Below are positions 41,930 through 52,809 of a stretch of 64,000 bases of DNA, piece by piece. Every line of letters begins with the position of its first letter. Positions within the stretch are counted from its first letter, which is position 1. Source of the DNA: Dipteris shenzhenensis (taxonomy: Eukaryota; Polypodiophyta; Polypodiopsida; Gleicheniales); NCBI GenBank assembly GCA_047967505.1, contig CM106540.1; one strand, written 5' to 3'. The notes below the pieces were generated by a model, which saw only the letters and a program-made list of their open reading frames with translations, was not told the DNA's origin and did not search any database. The position numbers and the translations under genes are program-made.

Positions 41930-42597
41930 ATCTGGAAAGGTGTTGCTAGGATTTTCAGCATCTTTCATATAGCACCTTTCTATATGACCTAGGGTTCAAT
42001 GGCTTGGTTATCTCTTACTAGCCCATAGGTGTTCTTCAAGGGACATGATCTAGATCTAGCTTTCATTGTATGGTGACATTCAGTGGAGTCTTGTTCCCTC
42101 CAGGATGTTCCCCTCACTCTTTTCAAAGTTGCTCATGCCTCAGTAAACACGTCTTGGGAGATTTTAGCTAGCATTGCAGCTTGGCATATTTGGAGAGCCA
42201 GGTGTATAGAGGTGATGGAGGGTATCCAGGTTCACCCTTCCCAGACTATGGCCAGTATTTGGACTGACTGCACAGTACACACTCTGATGGCCATTTGGCC
42301 AAACATGTAGGGATCCTCTAATGCAGCCACTTCCAGGAGAGTTAATTTTTTTCAAAGTTTGAAGGGGATCTCCTTTCTTCTTTGGTTTCCTTCAGGGTTG
42401 AAATGGCATTTTCAGCATTGAGATGGCGTTTCCTTCAGGGTTGAGATGGCATTTTTAGCCTCCACCTTGGTTCTTTATTAGCTCACTTTGACCTGTTTTT
42501 TCCTCATGCATTGCATGATGTGCTCCCGCATTTGAGCTTGCTCTCGTGGTTTTCATTCATACTTAATGAAGTAATTTTCTTGAAAAAAGAAGAAAAA
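41930..42597 (+). mobile_element. LINE 3' end with A-rich tail
   Basis: A frame at 42083-42310 ends with SWEILASIAAWHIWRARCIE, resembling the C-terminal end of plant LINE reverse-transcriptase proteins (W.IW..R). A non-coding trailer follows, with TTCCTTCAGGGTTGA repeated twice and ATTGCATGATGTGCTCC, ending GAAAAAAGAAGAAAAAA. The trailer is homologous to 61849-62058. The 5' end is truncated; no target duplication was found. It lies in the gap of the transposase-like gene. Confidence 0.55.
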
Positions 42598-43503
42598 ATG
42601 ATACAAGTAAACTATCCCAAAGCTCAATCACAAACCACTGGGCTGGTTTAGGAACCATTGAACTGCATTGTATCTAGCATGTGTATGATGTGATCCTCAA
42701 ACACCTTGCATTCCATCCGCTTCTTACAAATGTCCTCTCTATTTGAAGAAACTCATATTTTTGTGCCAAAACATCGTCACTGTAGCAATGACTTCCGTAG
42801 TTAGGTTGTCTCTCCTTTTCTTGTGTTCTGTTGAAGCCCACAGACTTCTCGGATCGGGATGATCATGCATTGCTTCTGCTCTACGTTCAACCGTTGGAGC
42901 CACGTTGGTCCTTCTCATTGACAACATCTTTGACATTGTGCGCCCAAGCCATTTCTCCTTTGTTTTAGGGGACACCAACATAGCTAATATTGCCCTCTTT
43001 GTAGCTAGTTGATCTAAACTGTGCACCCCTTTCACATTTTGTAGGCATTTCTTAGGTTAGAGAGCATCACCTCTTGGGCGTGCATCTCTTGAGGTGTTGG
43101 TAGGGTTGTTACTCTACGAACTTTAGGGTGCATGCTAAAGCTTTTGAAGACTCAAGAGTGGTAATCACCTGAATGGCCTGATGTTGCTGCCTTGAATGCT
43201 CCCACCAATCGTGACACCATAGCTTGTGTTCTTCGCTCTGATGGCAAAGATCGAATGCACACATTTGCAACCGCTTCTTGCTGCTACTCAGCAAGGAGTC
43301 TTATTTCTTCTCGTTGTTTCTCCCTTCACAGATGTTGCAAAAGTATCTTCGTTGCCGGTTCGATACCATGCCAGTGCTTTTCTCAACCGACACTCGGTTC
43401 CTTGTGCCTTGACCTGGCTTTTCGGCTTCCCTGTCTTGCAGCCTATGTTTGCTTCTCTTGCAAGCCATGGTGAGCTGCATGTTGCCATTGATGCCACGGC
43501 CAC

Positions 43504-44129
43504 GATTAGTCTAGAATAGCAATAGAGAAGCTAGCTGGTGAGGCAAGCAATGGAAAAAGAAACAATTCAAAATTGTAAATAGTGTTGGATTTATTAAAAT
43601 ATCTTTGCATATACACAAATTGCACTTTTCTAACTTCTTCCATTTTATGTTGAATCTAGATACCAATACCAAAAACTATCAATGTTTTAAGACCACCATG
43701 TACTAGTCCCATAGTTTAGATTCTAAATTTTCAATCCGTTTTGGTTTTCAACAAATCAAAAAAAAGTTATGGAGCGTGCCCTCAAATGGGTATGCATCAC
43801 TTTAGCACAACATTGAAGGCCCATTAACCCATGCATAATGATCTCATTTAGATGTGTCCTTGGGTTGAGGAGAATCTCACATAGTTTACTTTAGAATGAT
43901 TACTTGGTTGCATGTTTGTATAGAACAAAATTTTGATGTTTTTGAATAAATTGCTATATCCTATACTCTTCAGGATGCATGCACACATGCAACATAGCAC
44001 TTGTAATTCTTTAACGGTCTCATTCCAAATACTCATTCCATAAATTTTTTGCTCTCATGTTCAAGTTTGGAATGCGTACTACAACTTGAAGACAAAGATT
44101 GCCAAATTCCGTTGAGCAATGCATAAGTT
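43504..44129. other. AT-rich stretch, no gene seen
   Basis: Nothing recognisable; just upstream of the Gypsy-B integrase frame. Confidence 0.45.
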
Positions 44130-45239
44130 ATGGGTCATGCAAGATACCTATATACAAAAAAGTCCCTGAACCTCACCGAAAATGGCTACACCCAAGCAAA
44201 CAATGACCCTCATAATATTAGATTTGGAGGACACTTTGGATTTTACAAAGTTTTAACTAAGATTCAAACAAAATTTTTTTGGCTTGGTATAAGAAAACCA
44301 TTACATGAATACCTCAAATCGTGCACAACATATCAAACATTCAAGTCACCAACAACTAAACCAATAGGAGATATGAAATCGATTTTAGTATCTCAACCTT
44401 TCGAGTTAGTGGCATATGATATCATGGGTCCTTTTCCTATTTCAGCTGCTGTAGGCAATAAATATATAATCATTCTCAAGGATTATTGGACCAGGTGGGA
44501 AATTGCTCGACCTCTCAAGAATGTGACAATGTCAGAAGTTGCAGATTTTCTTATGCAACACTTAATTCTTTCCCACGGATGTCATGAACAAATTCCATCT
44601 GATCAAGAAAGTAATTGTAAGTCAAAAGTGCTATGGATTATAGCTAACAGACTCAACGTAAAGCAACAATTCACAAGTCCTTATCACCCTAACTGCAATG
44701 GTTTAACGAAAAGATTAAATCATACAATCAAACTCATCCTTGCGATGAATATCGACCCACTTCATACAAATTGGGATGTATCTCTTCCGTATGTTTTATT
44801 AGCTTATAAAACTTCTATCCATGAGTCGACATGCTTCAGTCCTTTTGAGACATTGTATGGCAGACCACCTAATTTCCTAGTGAAAATCGGTCTCATAGAA
44901 AATAGCCAGATCAAACATCAGGAAGCTAGAGATTGGGCAAAGTACATGGATGATGCATTATTGTTCATTCGACAAAATGCAGCAGACCACCTCAAACAAG
45001 CACAAAGCTGCCAAAGATTCATTTACAACAAACGTTATAAAGTAGTAGATTTTGCTCTAGGAAATCTAGTAATGGTCCATTACCCTATAAAGAAAAAGAA
45101 TTTGGCCGAGAAATTTCTGGCAAAATGGATCGGGCTTTACTGAATCCTAAAATCGGTAGGCAAAATGACTTATGCACTGCAACAATGTACTGATGGATGA
45201 AGGCAAACACTCACTACTATGCACATATCAAGGATGAAA
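44130..45239 (+). pseudogene. Gypsy-B integrase
   Basis: A frame open for 337 codons. The zinc-binding part reads FGGHFGFYKVLTKIQTKFFW and LHEYLKSCTTYQTF (H..H...C..C; H and C present). The core has LVAYDIMGPFPISA, EQIPSDQESNCKSK and TSPYHPNCNGLTKRLNHTIK. The third catalytic residue should be Glu (NGLTERFN); here the codon gives Lys (GLTKRLN), so the D-D-E triad is broken. The C-terminal part reads VVDFALGNLVMVHYPIKKKN and stops at 45141, with readable sequence beyond the stop. Reverse transcriptase and protease are not seen between gag and here. Confidence 0.85.
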
Positions 45240-45267
45240 CCTTTTCATGCCATAACTGTGACTTTTT

Positions 45268-45279
45268 CACTGGGGAGAA
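45268..45279 (+). other. Gypsy-B polypurine tract
   Basis: CACTGGGGAGAA directly before the TGTGACGAG start of the LTR. Confidence 0.65.
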
Positions 45280-45601
45280 TGTGACGAGCATGTTTACGCC
45301 ACGTATATCTCCCTGATGTAAGACACGTGTTCAGCATGTAAGCCACATAGTCAATGTCGTGCCCCTGTGTGGTTGCCTCCAATTGGCTAAAGAGTTTCCT
45401 ACTCCTGCTCCTTGCCCTTTGAGCTCTTCTTGATGTTCATCAAATAGCTGTTGTTGGCTAGGGTGACTGTATAAAATAACCCTTTGTGAATGCAATCAGG
45501 AGGCATTATTCTACTGAGTAAACCTTTTCTTGATGTATACTCTTGCTCTAGTAGTCCTCTCTTTCCCTTGCCTTGATGTTGTCTCTGTTCTACTCATTAC
45601 A
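45280..45601 (+). repeat. Gypsy-B 3' LTR
   Basis: Starts TGTGACGAGCATG and ends CTCATTACA; homologous to 33074-33383 with an insertion of about 12 bp and many substitutions. Confidence 0.8.
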
Positions 45602-45767
45602 CCACCCATAGTGCACTCCTCCATCATACCATCTCAATGCCTTGCTTCCCCTTTGCTACTTTCATCTCACTCCTCTCATTGCCTTGCTTCTCATCTCGCT
45701 TCTAAATCCACCACTCTCAATTTTTTTTCATAGCATTCATTCAACTTTTCTCTGCCGCTCTTGTAAA

Positions 45768-46315
45768 ATGGATCTAAACCTTTCTTGGGACAAAAACTGG
45801 GAGGTTCTAGAGGGTTTGAATGGTGACTACGACGATATGCAGGTGAGCTATGGGAATGGCCTGTTAGGTGACGAAGGAGAGATCGCGCCGCTCGACACCC
45901 AACCAAGCTTACAATCACAAACGCAGGTGATCGCAAGCAGTGAAAGTAGAATCTATATGCAGTGGGAAGGAGGCTAGAAATCGCAAAAAGAAGGAAGTTG
46001 CAGGTCAAGGGAAAAAAGAACCCACAGGTCCTAAGAAGAGGCCAAAGTTGAGCGCCAATCAAAAAGCCACAATGGAGACATCCTTCTCCAACACCATCGA
46101 TAGTGAGGATGGGGCCACCCTTGGCAATGGGAAGAACAAGAAAGCGCAAGAGGAGATTACAAACACATCGAAGTGGAGGCAGTGGGAGGTGATAGCACTA
46201 TTAGAGAGCAAAAAGAAGAGCGATATGATGGCTCAAGACCGTGGTTTTTTTGCTCGACTGAAGGACAAATGGTTGCTAGTGGCAACGATGATGAAGGAGA
46301 AGCCCTCCCTACTGC
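45768..46315 (+). pseudogene. Trihelix-like (SANT/Myb-type) gene fragment
   Basis: From the ATG at 45768 the frame reads MDLNLSWDKNWEVLEGLNGD and is stopped at about 45975. The overlapping frame 45940-46315 is basic (KKRPKLSANQKATMETSF), then KWRQWEVIALLESKKKSDMM and LKDKWLLVATMMKEK, which resembles the first two helices of a trihelix DNA-binding domain (W...E...LLE.+). At about 46313 the sequence passes into Gypsy integrase. A host-gene fragment joined to a retroelement is likely; the trihelix call is by eye. Confidence 0.4.
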
Positions 46316-47095
46316 AAATGGTAAGGCCATTTCAAATTTCATATTTGAACGTATCTGCACAAGGTTTAGGACATCCATGGAAATAGTATCTGACCATGGG
46401 AGTCCATTCTTAAATGAAGCAATGGAGTTGCTCATGGATCACATGGGTATTGATCAGATGTCGCACTTCTAGCATCTATTATCCAGCATCCATGGGACAA
46501 ACGGAGTGGACCAACGGCCTCCTTTGTAAAACCATGGGGAAAATGGCCACAAGGAACAGGAGCCAGTGGGATCAAAAGGTCACTAAAGCCATGTGGGCTT
46601 ACATCACCATAAAACGTCTATAGGTCACACTCCTTTTGAGTTGTGTACAGTACTGAGGTAGTTTTACCACTAGAGATAGAAATTTCGGTCTTGAGATTAG
46701 CACAAGAATAGAGGATGACAGAAGATGAACATGTAGAGGCCAGGTTGGTACAACTTGAGAAGCTAGATGAAACCCGATGCCTTGCACTCCATCAAACAGA
46801 GATCCAAAAGAATCGACAAAAGGCCCGCATGGATGCTAAGATTCGCAAGGGATGGGAAAGACACTTTGCTGAGGGGGATGTTGTGCTATGATTTGATAAT
46901 AAATTGGACCAACAGATGGATAAAAATTTCCTTCCACTGTGGACCAGTCCATACAAAGTCATCAAGGAACGTAGCAATGGGTTTGTACAAGTACAGGAGC
47001 TGCATGAGCCATATGGAAAGAAGGTGATCAACAAGCATTATCTCAAGCCCTTCTTTGTTTGTGATGGTCCCAGGCATGGAAATGCTGTGCATTCC
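46313..47095 (+). pseudogene. Gypsy-C integrase core and C-terminus
   Basis: Pieces in shifting frames: NGKAISNFIFERICTRFRTS and MEIVSDHGSPFLNEAMELLM (second catalytic Asp), then IYYPASMGQTEWTNGLL (catalytic Glu) and SQWDQKVTKAMWAYITI. The C-terminal part has ARMDAKIRKGWERHFAEGDV, PLWTSPYKVIKERSNGFVQV and GKKVINKHYLKPFF. The upstream half with the first Asp is missing, replaced by the trihelix-like fragment. Confidence 0.8.
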
Positions 47096-47099
47096 CTGA

Positions 47100-47113
47100 T
47101 TGGGGGGGGGAGT
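47100..47113 (+). other. Gypsy-C polypurine tract
   Basis: TTGGGGGGGGGAG precedes TGTTATGG, the likely start of the LTR. Confidence 0.7.
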
Positions 47114-47523
47114 TGTTATGGATAAATTTGACCAAAGTAAAAGGCATAAATATGTGTGTGTGCTTGTACGTGTGGCAATAGTATAATAAAATATGGTGTG
47201 CATAAGGCGAGCATAAGGCCCAGGGTTGAGGTGGCAAGGCATGACCATGTGCCACCCTTCCATGTAAGAGGACCCATAAGGTGTGTTGTACATAATCCAT
47301 GGTAGCAATAATACGAGGTGCTCGTATTGTCCCCTGCATATGAGGAGTTCTAGGTCAAAATTGTAAGAAAGTCCTACCTATGATAGCACTACGAGGTGCT
47401 CGTATTGTCCCCTACATACAAGGCACTAGGTCAAAAGTGTAAGAAAGTGCTAACAAGGGCAAAAAGTGACACCTAGTCCTGCCACAGTGGTGGTGTTGAC
47501 AAGTGCTTAAAGAAGTGTCACAA
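47114..47523 (+). repeat. Gypsy-C 3' LTR (right end uncertain)
   Basis: Starts TGTTATGGATAAATTTG after the polypurine tract. Contains two units of about 85 bp, each with the small palindrome TACGAGGTGCTCGTA followed by TTGTCCCCT. The right end is not defined because the sequence continues into an inverted repeat. Confidence 0.6.
47308..47523 (+). repeat. Inverted repeat, left arm (216 bp)
   Basis: Reverse complement of 47879-48092 with few differences. The arms are separated by a spacer of about 355 bp. Confidence 0.92.
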
Positions 47524-47878
47524 GGACCATGGGAGAAGTAATATAAAATGGGTGGAGATGGATATTATATTGATAAAAATAAAATTTTCAACAATTTCTT
47601 GTGCAACGATCCCTATTGTTGCAATAAAATGTAAATGAGGGTAGAAATATGCCATTTGTTCTTCATTAGAGCCACTTTCACTACCGAAGTAATAGCCAAC
47701 AATAGTTTTGGCGATAATGGTACTACATTGAAATTGAAACAAAAGAAATTACATTAAGAAATTACATCCCAGAGTTTTGGCGATAATAGTATTACATCAA
47801 AATTGAAACAAAATAAATTACATCCGAAGCAAAGATTTATCAAAATAGATCACATACAAAGATGCTAGCACTTTGTTT

Positions 47879-48092
47879 TTGTGACACTTCTTTAAGTACT
47901 TGTCAACACCACCACTGTGGCAAGACTAGGTGTCACTTTTTGCCCTTGTTAGCACTTTCTTACACTTTTGACCTAGTGCCTTGTATGTAGGGGACAATAC
48001 GAGCACCTCGTAGTGCTATCGTAGGTAGGACTTTCTTACAATTTTGACCTAGAACTCCTCATATGCAGGGGACAATACGAGCACCTCATAAT
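47879..48092 (-). repeat. Inverted repeat, right arm (214 bp)
   Basis: Inverted copy of the Gypsy-C LTR part 47308-47523. It begins TTGTGACACTTCTTTAAG and ends CGAGCACCTCATAATT. Confidence 0.92.
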
Positions 48093-48369
48093 TGAAATAA
48101 CCTTTTTCATAGCAACTTCAGAAGTCAAGGCACTGGAAAAGGGAACTCAACTTGGAGGCGAGCTCAATCGAGCACAACATTCGACAGTGGACATGGAACT
48201 CAATTTGGTGCTGAGCTCTAGCACACTGATGCATGCTCTCACTGCATTAGACCTGATGACCAAGTTGAGTTCCTTCCCTAGTACGGAAGGTTGTGCGCAA
48301 TTAAGAGAGGCTCAACACTAAGTTGAGTTCTCTCCTAGTGCCTCACGGAAGAATGACGACCCGTTTCCC

Positions 48370-49340
48370 TTAGCTCCCCATCCTACAACATGGTTGGTCA
48401 TGAGGTTTTCCATAGAATTTGACCATGGCTCTCTGCAAATTCTCTACATCTATGTAAACATTATTGAAAGCATTCATCTCAAACGTTTGGATGCCAGATT
48501 TATTTTTACTCTTCCAAGTCATTGTGCCACTTACACAATGGTATCCTCCAAGCTTTTCTCTAGCACATTGGTTTGTTTCTTGATGTGCAAGCCTTACAGA
48601 CCACAGTGTTGGCAATGGCATTGTAGATATCTTATACTTTTCCTCCATAGCAGACTTGAAAATTTTAAAAATAGAGTTGTAAGCTTCATGACTTAGACCA
48701 GTAGCATCACAAACTCCAAGCACCTCCTTTGCTTGCACGAGGCCCTTGAAATCCTTCATTATCTCTCTAGCAACTTGTTCATGTAGCCCTTTTTGTCTAG
48801 GGTCTCAACACTTCCATGACATCACTTGGCTTTATTAAACTTCTTCTAGAACATATGAAGGATCACTATCATCCATTTCCATTGTTCCCATCACATCCTC
48901 CATGAAATTCCTAAAGTAGAGTACAGATGAGTCTTAGTGGAAAGAATGCAACACCACAAATATTTTGGAGTAAGAAATTTCATTGAAAATTTGGGGAACT
49001 AACCTTGCAGCCTGTATTCTCCTCTTTCGGGCACCACTATTGGTTGACAATGCATCCATAGATTGCAGTTATCTTTTCCTCTCCTTCAGTCCCAAAGGTG
49101 TTCCGTTCAACTTTTGTACTCATTCTATTGACTTCTCTCATTCGTTCTCCACAGCACGTTGAATTGGCCATAGATAGACCTTTCCAAATCTTGTTTGCTA
49201 TTAGCGAGCTTCTGGATTGATTCTTCCAATTCATGTCGCTCCAAGTCCAGTGCATGTGCTTTGTCACTGAGTTCTTTGTTTTGCAATTGGAGATCCTGCA
49301 TACTATTATGCATTGCCACCACAATAGTAATATTTCCCAA
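48370..49340 (-). pseudogene. Unidentified coiled-coil-associated family, member 1
   Basis: The upstream piece (49340-49125) is a coiled coil: LQLQNKELSDKAHALDLERH and ELEESIQKLANSKQDLERSI. The downstream piece (48759-48370) reads FKGLVQAKEVLGVCDATGLS, HEAYNSIFKIFKSAMEEKYK, MPLPTLWSVRLAHQETNQ. The latter aligns with the frame at 56124-56456 ('G+S...Y.SIF+' then 'LPTP..+..+R...N'). Stops between the pieces suggest decay or introns. Function unknown. Confidence 0.4.
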
Positions 49341-49640
49341 ATGTGCAAGTTCTTCTACTTGGGATCTCTACACCTCGCTTGCTTACATAGCCAATGTCTG
49401 AGAATGGTTCAATCGATTGCACTAACCGAGCAATCCAGCATGTCCCTTGCTAACAAACTAAAAACCATCATGCACTGTATGAAAAGGAGGGCTCTTTTGG
49501 GTGGTAGGGTCTAAAGGATACAAGTTTCCATCCACCCAAAGGTCAAGATGATTCTTCCCTTGCAATCGAAGACTGTGGAGCACACTTTGAGGAGTTCCCA
49601 ATAAAGATTAGCAGTATAGTAGCACACACAATAGCCCTAG

Positions 49641-49860
49641 GATCATGGTTCCACCTCCTCAAACAAGGGCAATTTCAGTTTCAAATGCTCCTTAAGCACA
49701 TGATAACCCACTGCCACTGCAAAATCCTCAACCACAAAACCCTGCACAACCACAAAATCCCCCACCATAGAATTCACCACCACAAAATCTGCTACCACCA
49801 CCAAATCTGCCTCCACCACCCAACCCACCTCCACCTCTAGCAGTGTATTTAATGATGAGT
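49641..49860 (+). other. Proline/glutamine-rich repeat, possibly coding
   Basis: Plus strand reads PQPQNPAQPQNPPP, stop, NSPPQNLLPPPNLPPPPNPP. It is built from CCACCACAAAATC-like units. It may be the proline-rich start of a Gypsy gag or simple sequence. Confidence 0.3.
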
Positions 49861-49869
49861 CCCAATATA

Positions 49870-51384
49870 GCAAGTTTGAAGTGTAAGTTTATACAGTTAA
49901 ATGGTCATATAAAAGACAATCTAGGTAGTAGCCTTGTCATGCAGTTTGAAGCACCCCTCAAGATATAGCTATATACTTCCACATAGCTGTAAAGTTACAC
50001 CCCCTTCTCACACTCATACATTGGGTCCAATACCTCATTTTGAGACTACATGCACATGTAAAATTGACCTTTTAGCTTAGAATAGAATTTTAATTTGGTC
50101 AAAATTTTCAAAGCTTATTCATACATTATGTCTAGCTAGTTATATTCAAATTATTGACTTTATTGATGAGCACTTATTTTGAGCTATATTTATCTTCAAA
50201 AAATTTGAGATACGTGAGTGTTAACATTTGAAAATTTGATTCAAACAACATTGCACATTGTTAACATTTTAATGCTTATGCAATATAGGAGGTCATGAAT
50301 CAATTACTTATCTTCAAAATCATGAGATTATACGTACTCATTTATTAGTAATTATAAAATGTATTTCTCTTACGTTACTGAGCATTGTTTTTAAGTTTTA
50401 AGTGAGTCTTATATTGAAATTTTTAATTTTTCATTGCACATTGTATTTTTAACACATTTGACATGAATGCTTACATTATTATATGTTGTCCTTAAAATTA
50501 AATTTCAAGCTCTCTTAATATTCTTTTAATATATAGATAAAATAAGATAATGTTTTTACAAACAAAAACAATATATATCATATAAAATCATAAATATATC
50601 TTATAAAAGTCATAAATATATGAGTTTTTTACATATGTTCAATACTATGGTTTATTTTTTTATAGGCTAATTTCTATACATACTAAAAGTTTCCTTACAT
50701 GGAAATACAGTGTTCTTGCTATTTTCTAAATAAACATCTTATGTAGGTAAATATAATCACTACAAAGAATTAAGATACATGAGACCTCATTTCCTATATT
50801 AAAAATATAGAATCCACTTGATTCTCCATATAAAAAATTGACATTTCCTAGATAGTACTATATGGGTGATATAGGAAATAGAATTTCCTAGATAAATCTG
50901 GGAAATTTCTTCTTCCTTGTATTTAGGAAATATGCTTTAATTTCTTAGCTTCGTCAAGAGATTCGTTAGCGTGGGTAGGATAGGGGGGATGGAGGGCACA
51001 ATGAAGGTGGGTGGAGAAAGCTAAATGGAGTGGTTGGAGAGAAGATCGAGGGTGGGTGGAGAACACTCGTAGAGCTCTTTGCACGAACCGAGATTATAAA
51101 ATTGGGCTCAGATTTTATCCAGTCTTTTAGAACACTAGTTAAGATTTTGAGTAATTTACTCTGAGATCCTGCAAATGTGTGAAAACTTCTTTAGTTTGGT
51201 TAGTTGGGACAAAAGTTTTCTGCTAGCATTTTGGGTATAGAGGAAGTGAATGCGCTACCAAAGGCCAGCGCGTATTGATGGTGCAACATGCCCCGTTCTG
51301 ATTACGACAATCAGCCCGCCACAAGATGCTCGGATGGAATGAGAAAACAATGGCAAAGTTTGTAGTATCTTTGCAACTTATACA
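49870..51384. other. AT-rich stretch upstream of the TBL gene
   Basis: No coding frame is seen. Very AT-rich between 50050 and 50900; GC content rises after 50950. The promoter of the TBL gene should lie in the last few hundred bases, but I see no clear TATA box at a convincing distance. Confidence 0.5.
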
Positions 51385-52808
51385 ATGACAATGAGATGGC
51401 CCAGTCACTGGTTCATGCTCAATCAGCCCCCTCACGTTTGTCGCGTCGTAACGTGCTTGATATGCTTTGCAGCCGTCTCTTCTCTTGTGATTGCGTTCGT
51501 AGTTCTCAATCCTGGGTGGCCGTTCATCCTTCTTCCTGATCAGACAGATTTGCTCCTATTTGCTAGCAGTAACCACAGCAGTAGCCGTAACACGACGTTC
51601 ACTAATCACACAAAATCAGGTATTTCATTGAAAACTTTATCTGCGAAACTTCATCTGAATTTTGCATCGTGTGATCTAACTCGGAATCTTGTAGCAAACA
51701 CAGGCAACTGCGATCTTTCCCGAGGAAATTGGGTACCTGATCTGACGCCTCCTCTATACACAAATGGCACTTGTAGATATATTCGGCCTTCCCAGAATTG
51801 CATTCAGAATGGAAGGCCAGACAGGGGTTACCTAAACTGGAAATGGAAGCCGGATGATTGTGAACTACTACGTTTCGATTCGGCACGGTTCCTCGAATTG
51901 ATGAGGGGAAAGAAGCTTGTGTTCATCGGGGACTCGATCGCATCTAATCACATGCACACGCTTCTGTGTGCTCTCGCACAGGTGAACTTCTTCATCTGCT
52001 TGTTCAACAAATCATCGTAAGTTTCATTTAAAGCCCTCATCCTGAGGTAAAGCTGTCTATGCAGGTCGAAACACCTCGCAATGTGTTTCATGAAGTGAAA
52101 AACGACCAATCCAAATGGGATTTTCCTTCTTACAACTTCACTTTGACAAACATATGGTCACCATTTCTTGTGAACGACACAGTTGAGCACGACATTTACA
52201 AGATTCAGCTAGATATACCAGCAGATGTGTGGTCATCCCAATTAGCCGACTACGATGTGGCTATAATATCCACAGGATACTGGTATTTCAGGCCCAGTAT
52301 GTACTACTTGAACGGCACAATGCTGGGTGTTAACTCTCGCTCTGGACTTAATATGACAGCTTTTGAAATGCTCCCTGCACTGAAGCTGGCACTACGGAAT
52401 GTTTTGAAATACATGGTGAACGAGTACAGAGGAATCACCATACTAAGAACAGTGACGGTGTCTCATTTTGAGTATGGTTCATGGAGCAAGGGAGTTGGTC
52501 TTTGCAATAGGACACGACCGTATACTGAATCCGATAGGAAGCCGTCCTATCCTTGGATCAACAACGAGATCAATAAAATTCAAGTAGAGGAGTTAGGGAA
52601 AGCCATGGCTGCAAGACTGGAGGGATCAACGAGGCTGAAGCTTTTGGATGTGACATACAGTGCTTTCCTGAGGCCGGATGGGCATCCCGGCTCAACTTAC
52701 AACGCCCCTCCAAACGACTGCTTACATTGGTGCTTGCCGGGGCCAATTGATATGTGGAATCAACTCATCTTGCATTATCTCCTTGAACAAAATTCAACTA
52801 ACCCTTGA
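51385..52808 (+). CDS. TBL: Trichome-birefringence-like (TBL/DUF231) polysaccharide O-acetyltransferase
   Basis: Two exons, 51385-51981 and 52065-52808, give 446 residues. The intron (83 bp, CACAG/GTGAAC ... ATGCAG/GTCG) is phase 0. Residues 21-41 (VVTCLICFAAVSSLVIAFVV) are a membrane anchor, as expected for a Golgi type II protein. The PMR5N domain spans about 96-151 (CDLSRGNWVPD at 109-119). The PC-esterase domain has the GDS motif at 182-184 (FIGDSIASNHMH; Ser184 the likely nucleophile) and DCLHWCLPG with D417-H420. The length is normal and all key motifs are present, so the gene looks functional. TBL proteins O-acetylate xyloglucan, xylan, mannan or pectin; a clade related to the xyloglucan acetyltransferases is my guess, not proven. 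The stop lies inside the target duplication of MITE-3, so the mRNA 3' end must include MITE sequence. Confidence 0.92.
51982..52064 (+). other. Intron of the TBL gene
   Basis: 83 bp with GT...AG ends. Removing it keeps the frame (ALAQ joined to VETPRN), and the join falls a few residues after the GDS block. Confidence 0.9.
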
Positions 52809-52809
52809 T

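Larger units (their letters stand above)
39329..43503 (-). pseudogene. Large transposase-like gene of an uncharacterised family (DFAEN, WSDG, HGKG motifs)
   Basis: Colinear minus-strand pieces. N-terminal part (about 43040-42640): APTVERRAEAMHDHPDPRSL, WASTEHKKRRDNLTTEVIAT, NREDICKKRMECKVFEDHII. After a gap of 1.4 kb with motif arrays and a LINE, the middle (41210-40610) has QRTELYLKFVDQNLDISIGK, CPKGDREWHRIECIHGTCKH and CSLKLKKKTFNVCPNEI. The likely catalytic part (40580-40000) has VIDFAENYSFQEQDEIQSVH, WSDGAASQFKLARGFYFVS and FGSSHGKGEHDGCSVVIKQA. The C-terminal part (39720-39329) has FAVVVDSGENEEDDPYFL, DNWRTTHEKWDVVVRAFWYK and VYSHLVRAIKF. Conserved Asp residues in DFAEN and WSDG suggest an RNase H-like fold (inference). 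There are several stops and frameshifts. I know similar unnamed proteins in spore-bearing plants but no established name. Confidence 0.6.

Noticed and set aside
43192-43519. Plus-strand frames of 93-97 residues
   Set aside because: They lie antisense to the presumed N-terminal part of the transposase-like gene and match nothing.
49643-49873. Val-rich minus-strand frame (VEADLVVVADFVVV...)
   Set aside because: Antisense of a CCACCACAAAATC-type repeat.
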